A DNA stretch of 18,649 nt from Cephalothrix simula (Eukaryota; Nemertea; Palaeonemertea; Archinemertea; Cephalotrichidae), in NCBI GenBank assembly GCA_035591015.1, contig JAXIUW010219174.1, positions 1-18,649 on the forward strand. Reading direction: 5' to 3'. This document shows positions 1 through 12,700 of this stretch, in pieces. Under the pieces are notes generated by a model, which did not search any database, was not told where the DNA came from, and was given only the letters and a program-made list of their open reading frames with translations. The position numbers were made by a program, and so were the translations under genes. Every line of letters starts with the position of its first letter. The stretch's first letter is position 1.

Positions 1-256
1 GTTCAACTTCAATAATTTTGTAGTTATAGGCATAACTCGTCTGACTGACTTCGTAAAAACACACTACTTGTTCAATTAAGCGATGAAATTCTTAAAAATT
101 ATTGATTTGTACCGGTCGAATAAGCGAAGTGTCCGATTAAGTGACGTCCGATTAACCGATGTAGTTTGTGTACTAAAAGATATAAATTGGTTCTGGTTTT
201 CAGAAAGTAGTGCGATTAAGCGATTTCCGATGCACGCGATTAAGCGATGAGTACTG
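1..256. mobile_element. Terminal region of a probable pogo/Tigger-like DNA transposon (partial)
   Basis: The sequence ends at 256 in GAGTACTG and is followed by TA (257-258). Read inward on the minus strand from that edge, it begins CAGTACTCATCGCTTAATCG. A CAGT-like terminus next to TA and repeated TTCGCTTA-type motifs just inside the end are features of pogo/Tigger-class Tc1/mariner-superfamily elements. Six copies of a related 12-base motif lie within 73-248. No transposase reading frame is visible, and the opposite end lies left of the window, so I cannot tell an autonomous element from a non-autonomous one. The call rests on the motif pattern alone. Confidence 0.5.
73..248 (+). repeat. 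Six direct copies of a 12-base motif CGATTAAGCGAT
   Basis: The copies are at 73-84 (CAATTAAGCGAT), 117-128 (CGAATAAGCGAA), 134-145 (CGATTAAGTGAC), 149-160 (CGATTAACCGAT), 213-224 (CGATTAAGCGAT) and 237-248 (CGATTAAGCGAT). The last two are identical and the rest differ at one to three bases. All point the same way. Spacing is irregular, which fits subterminal transposase-binding repeats better than a satellite. Confidence 0.8.
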
Positions 257-372
257 TATTAGGTTGGGGCCCAGTTGGGATCTGTGCAAACTAATTATAA
301 CGGTTTACATGGGACTCATACAGCTGTGTTGGGAATGGTAAGGAAACAATTAGGAGGGATAGTGAACGTGCA

Positions 373-378
373 TTTATT
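373..378 (-). other. Possible polyadenylation signal AATAAA
   Basis: TTTATT on the + strand reads AATAAA on the coding strand, about 360 bases after the TGA. It is the canonical hexamer but lies in AT-rich sequence, and no downstream GU-rich element is obvious. Confidence 0.25.
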
Positions 379-683
379 TGAAATAAGATAATTGCCTCGT
401 GAATTCAATGCAGTGTTGAAAACAATTTAAGAAGTTGTAAAAAGCGATTTTGAGAAATCAGAGAATTCATGAGAAAAAAGCTAAAGGTTGAAAATGACCT
501 TTCATTCAGGGATGATTGACTTAATAATGTATTCTCTGAAAAGAATCCTTATTTAAACAAGGGTTATCGCAGCGCAATAAAACATGACACATGTAACACG
601 TAACTGGAACACTAAGGACATACATGTAACAAGGTAACATAAAGGAAACAAACGGACATATACGACAAAAGAATAAAAAAATG

Positions 684-689
684 TTTAAT
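684..689 (-). other. Possible polyadenylation signal ATTAAA
   Basis: TTTAAT on the + strand reads ATTAAA on the coding strand, 51 bases after the TGA at 741-743. ATTAAA is the commonest variant of the animal polyadenylation hexamer. In AT-rich DNA this occurs often by chance, so it is only a candidate. Confidence 0.3.
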
Positions 690-740
690 TCCTATTTTCA
701 TAACACACATGACTGAATATATTTTTACCCAGGCAGTTAC

Positions 741-3700
741 TCATGCACTTTCTATCAGGATCATTCCTATTGTAATAAATATTTGCTGACTCATGCTAGT
801 ACCTGTCATAGCTTTGAGATCACCTTGAGCTTGCTCGGAATCAGCTGAGGTTATCAGAGGCGCAGACTGTTCTGCTTTAGCCTTAATGGATTTGGGTAGG
901 ATTGGGAAAAGGTTGGTTTTTTCATTGTCTTTTGTCAGGACAATTTCTTTATTTGGTATAGAGACCCCCTCCTTTTCCTCTAGCGCTATCGCGTTTGAAT
1001 CTGAATCTTTTAAAAGGGATGGGGTTTGTTTCGGTTTGATAACATCGGGTCTTTGTTCCTCGTGGGCATCTTTGGCAAAACGTGCAGCATCACTTTCAGA
1101 TGTTTTACTATTTTCTGGAACCGACAAAATAGCCTCGTCTTTAGTATCCTTCTTTTCAGTTTCTTTTGAAACAACAGAAACAGCAGGTACACTCTCCTTC
1201 GGTTCAACGTTCTCATACTCTTTAATTTTTTTACTAGCAGGTACGTTTTCAGCTGGAGTATCTTGTTTTTCAGTTTCTTTCGAAACAACAAAAACAGCAG
1301 GCACACTCTCCTTTAGTTTTGTGGATTCAATGTCTTCTGTTTTACTAACAGATAGTTTTTCAGTTGGGGTATCTTTCTTATCAGTTTCTTTTGTGGGTTC
1401 AATGTCTTCTGTTTTACTAACTTCCGTTGGGGTATCTTTCTTTTCGGTTTCTTTTGAAACAACAGAAACAACAGGTACAATATCCTCTGGTTTTGCAGGT
1501 TCAATGTCTTCTGTTTTACTAACAGATACTTTTTCAGTTGGGGTATCTTTCTTATCAGTTTCTTTTGAAACAGAAAGAACAGGCAGACTCTCCTTTGGTT
1601 TTGAGGGTGCAATATCTTCTGTTTTACTAACAGGTACTTTTTCCGCCGGAGTATCTTTCTTTTCAGTTTCTTTTGAAACAACAAAAACAGCAGGTACACT
1701 CTCCTTTGGTTTTGCGGGTTCAATGTCTTCTGTTTTACTAACAGATACTTTTTCTGTTGGGGTATCTTTCTTATCAGTTTCTTTTGAAACAGAAAGAACA
1801 GGTGGTCTCTCCTTTGGTTTTGAGGGTGCAATATCTTCTGTTTTACTAACAAGTACTTTTTCCGCCGGAGTATCTTTCTTTTCAGTTTCTTTTGAAACAT
1901 CGGAAATAGCAGGTACACTCCCCTTTGGTTTTGCGGGTTCAATGTCTTCTGTTTTACTAACAGATACTTTTTCAGTTGGGGTATCTTTCTTATCAGTTTC
2001 TTTTGAAACAGAAAGAACAGGCAGACTCTCCTTTGGTTTTAAGGGTGCAATATCTTCTGTTTTACTAACAGGTACTTTGTCCGCCAGAGTATCTTTCTTT
2101 TCAGTTTTTTTTGAAACAACGAAAACAGCAGGTACATTCTGCTTTGTTTTTGCGGGTTCAATGTCTTCTATTTTACCAACAGATACTCTTTCAGTTGGGG
2201 CATCTTTCTTATCAGTTTCCTTTGAAACAACGGAAATAGCAGGTACGCTCTCCTTTGGTTTTGTGGGTTCAATGTCTTCTGAATTACTAACCGATACTTT
2301 TTCAGTTGGGGTATCTTTTTTATTAGTTTCTTTTGCAACAGAAAGAACAGGCACACTCTCCTTTGGTTTTGAGGGTGCAATATCTTCATACGTTTTACTA
2401 ATAGATACGTTCTCAGTAGGAATATCATTCTTTTTAGTTTTCTTCGAAACAGAAACATCAGGTACATTCTCCTTTGGTTTTGATGGTTCAATCTCCTCAT
2501 ATGTTTTACTAACAGTTAAAGTTTCTTTCGTTTCAGGTTCTATTGAAGCAACTAAAATAGTTGGCACACTCTCCTTTGGTTTTGATACTTCAACCTCTTC
2601 ATACGTTTTAGGTATTTCAATAATAGATATTTTTTCAGTTGGAGTATCTTTATTTCCGGATTCTTTTGAAACAGAAACAGAAGGTAGACCCTCCGTAGGT
2701 TTAGATGCTTCAACATTCTCATACTCTTTAGTTGTTTTACAAATAGATGCTTTATCAGTTGGTGTATCTTTCTTTTTAGTTTCTTTAGTTTCCTTTGACT
2801 TTGATGGTTCAATATCCTCGTATGTTTCAGCGATAGATACTTCTTCAGTTGGAACATTTACAGAAGATTTATCTTCCACTTGTTCAGATAAAGTAGATCT
2901 AGGTATATCTAGTGTTTCCTTAGACAGTTTGTCCCCTTGTTCACCCAAATCAATTTTAGTAGTTTTTGTTGGTACACCATCTGAAAGTACATCCAGCAAG
3001 TTCTTTATTGAAGCTTTTTGCTTAGAAGCCGCTTCTTGGCTAACAATTTCAACCACAAAGTCTGGCTTTTCCTCTTTCTCAGTTTCAGGAGGAGTAAAGT
3101 CAAATGCTAGTTTGAGTTCTTCAATAGTTTGATCGTGAGTCTTCACTGCCAGAGGAGCCTTAAAAACTCTTTCGATTGGCGTAAGAGTCAATTTTGGCTC
3201 AGTTTCAGAGGTTGATGCTTGATGTACCTCTTCTTTTGTCTTAGAAAGAGAAGATATCTCAACTTCTTTGATTTCTTCAGGTTTGATGGTGCCAGCTTTT
3301 TTAAGTGTATTAAATACATGCTCGGGTGCTTTACCTTCTGCAACTGGAATTTTCAGTTCACTTTTTGACGTTTTCACAATCAAAGTAAGTTGAGTTTCAG
3401 GAGTTGCAACAGTCGATGAAATTTCCTTTCTCATAGGTATTTCTGACTGGTCCTCAACATTAACAGTTTGCCACGGAACAGCCTTTTGAACCATTTCTTC
3501 AAATGCTTTATCATAATCACCTTCTATTTCAGTTTCTGATGAGCCTAGCCTTTCCTCAGGAGATATATCAATCTCTTTTGGTTCTGAATGATATAAAACT
3601 ATTTCTTTAGGTTCATCAGGAGCTAATTTTGACAGATCCTTGAAAACAACTTTGCCCCGAGAAGCCCTCTCCTGGGTCATAACTTCAAGAACCGATTCTG

Positions 3701-6700
3701 GCTTTTCTTCTGCTTTTTCAGAATCAATTTGAACATTCACAAAGGCTTGTTTTAGTTCTTCAATAGTTTGCTCGGGAGTTTTGACTGGAATCGGAGGCTT
3801 CATAATCCTTTCAATCGGTTTCAACGTCAGCTTTGACTCAAGATTTGAGGTTGCTACCCGAGCTTGAGTAGACAACCCAGCTTTTTCGATTTTATCATCA
3901 CTGAAAGTATCTGTTTCTCCTTGTTCTGCTGAAACCTTGACAACTTTCTCTGTTTCCCTCTGTAAGTCCATAGGAGATAATTCAGAAAGATCCTTTAGAA
4001 CAATCTTTTCCTGAGAAACAGTTTCCTGGGTCATAACTTCTAAAACCGATTCTGGTTTTTCTTCCTCAACTTTCTGTGAAACAACTTCAATATTTAAAAT
4101 TGTTTGTCTAAGTTCTTCAATAGTTTGCTCAGGCGTTTTAAATTCAATCGGAGGCTTAATATTCTTCTCAATTGGTTGTAAAATCAGCTCCGGCTCTGAG
4201 GGTGCTTGGACTACCGACGATTCTGTCAAAGAAGTTATTAAAACACCTTCTTTTTCTTCAGTAAGGGGTAGTTTAGATTGTTTTGTTTCATCTGATTGCC
4301 TAAGTTCCTGACCTCCAGGCACCTTGTCATGCTTTAACTTCGATGTATTTCCAACTCTAAAAGAGGTACATTCATCATCTGTAACAGAGGCATAACTCGC
4401 AAGAGTTTGGTCAACTGTAGCATGATGTGGTTCCAGCTTAGTTTTTGAGACTACTTCCATTGACACAAATTCAAACGGATTCACTTCACCAGAATTAAGG
4501 AGCGAAGCGAAAACTTGGTCAACAGTCTCGTCCTTCTTAATAGGTTTTGTCAGAGTACTTGAGCGTTGCTTAACAATGACATTTTTTGTCAGATCAGTTT
4601 CGGTTAGGTCAGGCAATATGCTTACAGCACCATAAGTTTGTGGGTTTGTTGTAGGAACGATATGAATAAACCTAATGTCATTCTCATTCACTGTACCCTT
4701 TGATACTAAGTCAGAAATGACAGCTTCAGCATTAGTTTCAGCAGCAACAGAGACTGATAATTTTCGTTTATCAGTCTTAATAACTAATGTTTTATCACTC
4801 TCTCGTAAAGACTCATCTTTCGTAGATTCTTCAGTTATTACAACTAACCCAGTGACATCAGATGACTTGATCTGCTTTTGTTGTTCAAGCTCTCGAATCA
4901 CTTGTTGAGGGTCAATATCAGGGGCCACAGATATCCGTTTTTCCCCAGACACCGTTTTTAAAAGAATAATTTTTTCGCTAGCCTTTTCGGTTTCTTTCGC
5001 TACTGGAAGATCTAATGTGGTATCTGGCGTAGTACATTCTTTAACTTCTATTTCATGAATTTCATGTGGTTGGCAAAAGCCAGATTCTTTTAAATAGTTC
5101 ACAACAGAAGAAAGATCCTGATCATTACTTGTAGATACACTAACATCACCATGAGAAGTTTTACACAGAATAACAAGTTCTGGTTTAGCATCTTTAGCTT
5201 TAGTTTCTAAGACAGATGTAACAACTTCAATATCTTTTATTTCCTTCATATCAATTTTATTGGTATTTTCCAAATTTTCCATAAATTCATTAGGTGTTTG
5301 ATCATCACTTAGATTAATTGATATATTTCCTTGTTCTGACTTTAAAATGATGTACCTGTCCTCAATAACCTCAGATTTATCTGGTTCAACGGGATGAGTT
5401 TCTATTTCAGGCTTAAGTGTCAGAACATTAACTTTCTTTACATCAGGCAAATTTATATTACCTAATGCTTCCATGGAATACATAACTTCTTCGGGATTTT
5501 CAAATTCTTGTATTGGAACAGTAATATCTCCAGTTTCTGTTTCAATTAACAAAGTTTTTCCGGCAGGATATTGCGGAATAGCTGTAGACATTGACTGTAC
5601 ATCTGGTTTGAAAGATGAAACTACATCTATTCTTTTGGCATCTTGAAGGCTTATCTTACCCCTTTTTTCAATACTTTGGATAACAGATTCAACTGTTTCA
5701 TCGTCATGGATCTTTGTCTCTAGATCTCCAGAATCAGTCCTTACTATGAGCGTCTTTTCTTCAACAATGCTAGGTAATTTTCTTACATTGGTTTGGAATG
5801 GCTTATGACCTTCTAAAATGGAAATATTAGTGACCTCCATTGGGTCAATTTTACCAATCACTTGCAGTAATTCCAATACTTGTTCCGGTGATTCATCATG
5901 ACTTACAGGGGCAGTTAGATCTGAATTACTTGTTGATATAACCAAAGTTTTTTCTTTATTATCAAAAATTTGAAAAGGAATTTCTTCACATTGGATATAA
6001 TGACTTGTAATATCCGCATCATGTAAATCACCTGTCTTAGTTATGTTATCAATAACGGAATCCACTGTTTCATTTTCATGAATAGGTACTGTTATATTTC
6101 CTTTACTTGATTTTAAGACAACTGATCTAATAGACTTAGGTTCATCTTTAGTCGTTTGTACAACCATAGGTTTTTGGCTTGAAATGGTAGATACCGCAAC
6201 AATAGAGCTTTCATCTATTCCTCCAGTTTGTTTTAGCTTTGAGATAACAGTATCAGCAGTATTCCCAGGCAAAAGAGGAATACGAACTGAATCAGAAATA
6301 GTTTGGATGATAACGGATTTTTGCTCATTATCAGTTAAAGGCAGGGAAGATTCTCGGACTGTTTTAACTTCAAATCCTTTTACATCAGACTTATTTATTT
6401 TTCCACTTCTGTTAAGGTCATCAAGAATATCCTCCGGTAAAGCATCGGAGCTAATGTCAAAAGTAATTTCGCCACTATCAGTTTCAATGATCATGTTTTT
6501 AGAAAGTATGCGAGTCTCCTGTTTTTTCTTAGGTCCAGGTGCATTTGAAATAATTTTAACAGATTCAATAGAATCAGGTGTAATCTGTTTTGTACGATCA
6601 AGCATTCTGTATACAGATTCCGGTGTTTCGTTTTCAGGGATAAGGACAGAAAATTTTTCAGCACTACTTTTTATAACTAATGAATCCACTGATTCTGATC

Positions 6701-9700
6701 CTTTAGTTGGAAATCTATGACTATCCACACGCACAGATTCAATATCCTCTTTTTTTAGCACATCAGAAGTATCCAATTCATAAATAACTTCTTTGGGTGA
6801 CTCATTGGCGTTGAGATTAACTTGTATTATTCCATTATTAGTTTGAAGGGACATTACTTTTTCTTCAACGAATTCTTCGATTTTTGGAAGCTGACAAAAC
6901 TCTTCTTTTGGTTTAAGAGTGGTTATAACTTCAGCGAATTTAATATCCTGCAGACAAATCCTTGCTTGATCCACTAAACATTTTAAAGATTCTTGTGTGG
7001 TGTCAGAGTCACTTTCAAGAGGAATTTCTAATTTGTTTGATTTTGAATCAGTTAAAATGACTTGTTTATTTTCTACTTCCAAAGGGTTTATTGATAATCT
7101 TTCTGTAGATGACTGAACATATATTTTAAGCTCTTCACCATTGTTTAACTTTCCTTCTTCCTTGAGATTCGTCACAAATTGATCTGGAGATTGATTAATT
7201 GGAAGTGGAAATACAAGTTCCTTTTTCGGAGTTTTAATTGAAATTTTGCGCTGTTTAAGTGAATCCTTCAGCTCAGAAACTGCAGGACTGGCGACTGGCT
7301 TTAGAGATTTAATAACTTCAATTTCATGAATATCAGCTGATGCAATAATTCCTGTGGAAAGCAATGCACTTAGTATATTATTTGTTGTCATGCCAGCAGG
7401 AACAGGTAGTTTAAATTCGTTATGTGAAGTTGTAATCAAAACAGTATTTGACTCCTCTAACTCTGGTTCATGTTTCTCTTCATGTTTTACAATAAAAGGG
7501 CTCTCAGATGTCAAAATTTGCAGATCCTTTATTTCCTTTGACTTCATATGCCCAGTCTTTTCAAGTTTTGAAATGTTATCTGCAGTTGATTTCCCAGGTT
7601 CCATAGGGAATTGAAATGTTCCTTTAGCAGTATTAATACTAAGTTTGCGTTCAATAATACTTGCTCTGCGGTTATGTGTATCAGAAATTTGATCAACTGG
7701 CTTTAAAGTATTTATAATTTCGCAAGATTTAATATCTGGCAGTGAGATATCTGCCAAAACCTCCTCTTTTGTTGCAGCTGATTTTAAAGGTATTTTATAT
7801 TCAGCACTTTTTGTTGTAAGAATCATATCTGTTTCTTTTTCATAATTAACTGATTCATCAATAATTAGGGGTTTAATATCTGTATGAATATTGGCAACTA
7901 ATATATCCTTTTCTTTTACTTTGCCTTTTTTATCAAGGCCATATATGATTTCACTAACTGACTTTTCAGGTTCTAGATGTAGATTAATTTCTTCTTTTTT
8001 AGTCTTTATAGATATTTTCCTCCTTTCAATTCTATCAATCGTAGGCATTTGTATGCATGATTTAGCATCTTTTTTGGGCTGGAATTCAGATATAACTTCA
8101 TAATGCTTAATATCAGAAGGCTTGATGAAATTCTTTTCTTCTAATGATCCGAGCATTTCTTCAACAGATGTGCCTTCAGGGACATCGACTGTTATTTTTT
8201 CCTTTTGAGTAGATATAATGAGTGTTGTACTTTTAATTGTATCTTCAGTTGAAATCTCTTTCAATTTTAATCCAGTTCTCACAACTTTCTGACTCAATAT
8301 ATCCTTTGGCTTCATCTTACTTTCTAATATAACCTCATCTACTGTTTGACCCGGTTGTATGGGTAGACTAACTTCTCCGTTCTTTGTTTGCACCTTTAAA
8401 GAATCAAAAAGCACTGAAGATTTCTTTGAGATACTTGGCGAAAATGCTGGACGAGTAATAACCTCAATCTCCTTGACCTCTGATAACTGCAGCTTTCTGG
8501 TCATTTCAATATTTTCAATTACCTCTTCTTCTGTCTTACCAGGTTTGATAGGCAAAATTATGTAACTGTCTTTCGATGAAAGAATTAGAGAAGTATCAAT
8601 GGGGACATGTTTAGATTCATCGTCAAAAGCAAGTTTTTCTGAGGAATAAATTTTAACTTGTTTTATATCTTTTTGTTTCAACTTTTTCAGCTTTTCATGA
8701 GTTGACATAAATTCCTGAACAGTTTTATCAGGCTCCATTTGAGCTTTTATAGAGTCTTGTTTCAAAGTAATAACCTCTACCATTTTTTCCTTGATTGTTA
8801 TAGGGACATCATCCAAGCATTCGGTCGTAACTGGCATAACAATTTCCTTGATGTATTTTACATCAGATAGATTGATTTTAAGCATTGAAAGCGTTTGTTC
8901 TACAGTTAAATCAATAGGTTTAGATGTTGATACAGGTATATTGATCTCTTTGTCCTTGGTAACAACCACAGCACGTTTTTGTTTAGAAATGTCTGGTTTA
9001 GGAACCAGATAAGCGACATCAGATATTACTTTAACAGTTAGAATATCTTTAGGGCGTAGTTTTTTAGTTTTTTCTAACATAGATAAAATGTCATCAGGTT
9101 TCTTGCCCATTTCAAGTGGAAGTACAACAACTCCTTTAGATGTATTTACAACAATTTTGCGATCTTCTATCGTTTCAGGAATTCCAATTATATCGGACTC
9201 AATATCAGGTTGGAAACCAGTTAAAAGTTTAAAGGTTTTAGATTCAGTAATGGTCACCTTGCCCTCCTTAATAAGTTTTTGCATGATATTATCTACTGAT
9301 TCACTAGAATCAAATACCTTGGTAATTATTCCATTCTTAGTTTGTACAAGGAGTTTATTTACGTTATCAACTTGTTCAGTATCAAGATCAGAAACATAAG
9401 AAGTCTTACGATTTGTCATAATTTTAACACCCATAACATCTTTTGTCTTAAGCTTTCCACTTTTTTCAAGAGCATTTACAACATCGGCTGGTTTATCCCC
9501 CGAGAGAGGTAGTATTATTTCATCTTTCTTTGTTTTGATTACAAGAGTTTTTTCTTCTACAGTTTTCATTTCAGTAGTATTCTTTGGCTTAGTTTTATGA
9601 GATACAATTTCAATTTGTTTGATATCAGATGATTTAATTTCATCTTTTAATTTATTAAGAGTTTCTTCATGATTACACCCAGAAGGAACATAAGCAGATA

Positions 9701-12700
9701 CCTTTTCTCTATCAGTTGATACTATTACTTCTACATTAGGTGGAACACATTTCTGAACTGCTTCTTCAATATTGCTAGAAAGAGGTTTAATTGTGGTAAA
9801 AACTTGAACTCCATTTACATCTTTCTCGGGAATACCTCGTGCTTTTAAAGCATCAGTGATGGCAACTGCAGTATTTCCATCAAGAGATAAGTCTGCTTTA
9901 ACGTCACTGTTCTCAGCAGTTGATATCACAATGCACTTTTCTTTTACTTCGCCTTTCATAGGTGTTGGAACAAGAGTAGTTACTGTTTCAACATATTTTA
10001 TGTCTTTACTTTGTAAAGCATCTATGTCAACCAATGCATCAATAACAGATTCAGTGGAGGTGTTAGTTTCAATTGGTATCACGAGTTCTTTTTTAGATGT
10101 TTTAATAAAAATACAAGAATTTTTGCGGGTGTTATCACATGATTTTAAAGGTTTTTTCATTGTATTAATTTTGACTGAAGAAATGTCATTTAAGTTGAGA
10201 AGTCCATCATTTACAAGTTGATTTAGTTTTTGTTCAGGTGCTTGGTCAATCATTAGATAATGAGAGGTTGATCCCTTATCAGTTTCTACATTCATTTCTC
10301 TTGTTACCATTATATCTTGAATTGACATACTAATATCTTCAGTATTATCAATATGAATTTCACAATGATTTATTTCACTTGGCTGTAAGTTAGCACTATC
10401 AGTTAACTTAGTGATAATATTGTCCACAGTATCATTAGCACCAAGTTGACAAATAAATGATTCTTTCTGTGTGTTTATTACCACACTTAATTTTCTATTT
10501 TTTGAATCATCACCTTGTGTGAGAGGTCGTCTTATGGTATCTATCCTTATATTTTCAATAGTGTCATCTTTTATTGCACCAGCTCTTTTTAGTTCCTCAA
10601 TTGCATCATCAGGGGTCTTACCCTCACAAAGAGGTAAAACAATGGATGCATCATTTGTTTTAATTGATATCTTTCTTTCTTCATAAAATGGAACATCAGC
10701 ATTATCTACTTTAGGTCTAGAAGTTCTTACAATTTCAACATATTGCACATCGGACTCCTTGATACCATTCGATTCTTTGAGGACTTCAATAGCGTTTTCA
10801 GCCGTATTCTTTAATGGCACACATGAAGATATTTCACCAGAATCAGTAAAAATGGTTACGAATATAGATTCATCTTCATCACCAGGTATATGTTGCTGTT
10901 GTTGAAGAGTAGAATCTTTTATTTGCAGGACAACTTTCCTATCTTTATCTACTGATGAAGACTGTCTTGGTGATATTACATCAATAGCCTGGATATCTGA
11001 TTTCAAAAGCTCACCCTTTTCTTCCAGGTTTTCAATAAATTGAACAGGCGAAAGTTCACCCAATGAGGGTAAATTTATAATTCCATCTCTTGTTGTTATA
11101 GTCATGGACTTTTTTTCAACTTCAGTAGCATCAAAATCTGGTACACATTCAGTAATAATATTAGCAGCTTTAATATCAGAAGGTTTTAAATTCATTTTCG
11201 TCATATATGAATTTACAGTGTCTTCTTTAGTCCTACCCTCTTCCATAAAAACTTTTTCAAAACCTTTCGGAGTCGAAATAGTAACTGAAGATTTTTTTCT
11301 GATTGGAATATCACTTTTTATTGTTTCAATAGGTTCAGTTTGCGACTTTGGCTTGATAACTAACTCTACAGATTCTAAAAGTTGTCCAGGTTGTACAAAG
11401 TCATTTAAAACTTCTTCAACATCTTTGTGAGGACTAACGGGAACTGATAAAACCTTGTCACCCATTGTTTTTATCATTAGCAATCTATCCGTATTATTCA
11501 TTGGTTTATTAACTTCAGCAGGTACTGAATGCTTTTTTGATGTCTTTATCTGAGTTTCTATTTTTTCGTTAGGATTGATACTATGCAACCTCTTTAATTC
11601 AGTGGCATATTCAGGCACACTTTTATCAGCAGGCAAAGGTGATATAATAGTGCCTTTTGAACTGCTTAATTCAATAATTTTCTCATCTTTAATTGGGATA
11701 TTGACAATTTTTTCAACCAAGTTTTCACGGGGAAACAAATTCTGATGAGTAATATTAACATTTTCAATATCTTTTTTCAAGATTTGACCAGTTGCTTGAA
11801 GAATATCAATAATTTTTTCTGGTTCATCGTTTTTGTCAATATCAATTGCCACAATTTGACTTGGTGTAGTAATTGTCATAGTCTTCAAATCATAAGTAGA
11901 AGAATTGATAGGCTCAGTAGCACAGATAATTTTAACATCCTGAACATCTTCAATGTTAATTTCACCAGATTTATGCAGAGCTCCCAAGACCTTTTGAGGG
12001 CTTGTATGTGAAGGAACAGGTACTACATTCTCTTCTGTTGCAGTTCGAACAACCATTTTTCGATCCATGTCATTAGCATGGGGAAATGGATGAGAATAAG
12101 AAGTAGTATTTACCTCATAGGTTGGTTGATCATGATAATCTATATCACCAGTTTCTTTTAGCTGCTGAATGATTTGTTGAGGTGTCTGATTCATATTTGC
12201 AGGCACAACTATTGAGCCTTTTCTTGCTTTTATTGTAACTGATTTTTTAGCAAAATCTTCCTCAATTGGTTCTAAAGAACTGACAGAAGAAAAGTTTGGC
12301 TTCTTGATTTTTTCGACATTCATATCAATAATATTCGAATTTTTAAGTTGTTCCTGCAGCACAAGGAAAACATCCTCAGGTCGTTGGCCTGTATTAATTG
12401 GAGCAGTGTGCCTGCCTTCTGGAGTCACAATAACTGCAACACTTTGTTCTTGTAATGGAACAATAGTGTGAATATCAGTCCATTCCATCTCTTCTGGTAA
12501 GAAAATTGAAGTAACTGATACTCCAATAATATCAGAGGATTTTACTACACCGAAGGACACCAATTTACTCACACAATCTTCTGGGGTTACAGTTGCTGCC
12601 ACAGGCATTATAATATCACCACCAGACGTCTGAATGCATATTTGTTTATCAGCAATCACGTTTTGATGATGTTGTTTCTGTGTATTTAGATAAAATGGCT

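Larger units (their letters stand above)
257..740. other. Non-coding stretch downstream of the giant exon
   Basis: I see no gene here on either strand. The stretch is AT-rich and has several variants of a short ACATGTAAC/AGGTAAC string near 590-640, which is too short to call a repeat family. It is either the 3' untranslated and downstream region of the giant gene, if the TGA at 741 is its true stop, or the beginning of an intron, if one of the donor-like sites near 803, 740 or 729 is used. Confidence 0.6.

Noticed and set aside
590-640. Short ACATGTAAC/AGGTAAC strings as a repeat family
   Set aside because: There are only a few imperfect copies under 10 bases in AT-rich sequence, which is compatible with chance.
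1129-2852. A CRISPR array or satellite DNA
   Set aside because: The repeats keep one reading frame, have no unique spacers, and are coding. The period reflects protein units.
1313-2857. Several 100-210-codon frames in a second minus-strand frame
   Set aside because: They are Lys/Leu/Gln-rich shifted readings of the same tandem repeat, lie wholly inside the giant frame and have no independent start context.
886-3132. A 748-codon open frame on the + strand
   Set aside because: It is antisense to the charged tandem region. The repeated units (lengths divisible by three, few bases that could form stops on the opposite strand) keep this frame open by copying. Its translation is a low-complexity Ser/Phe/Val/Thr repeat with no domain, and the frame ends soon after the tandem region does.
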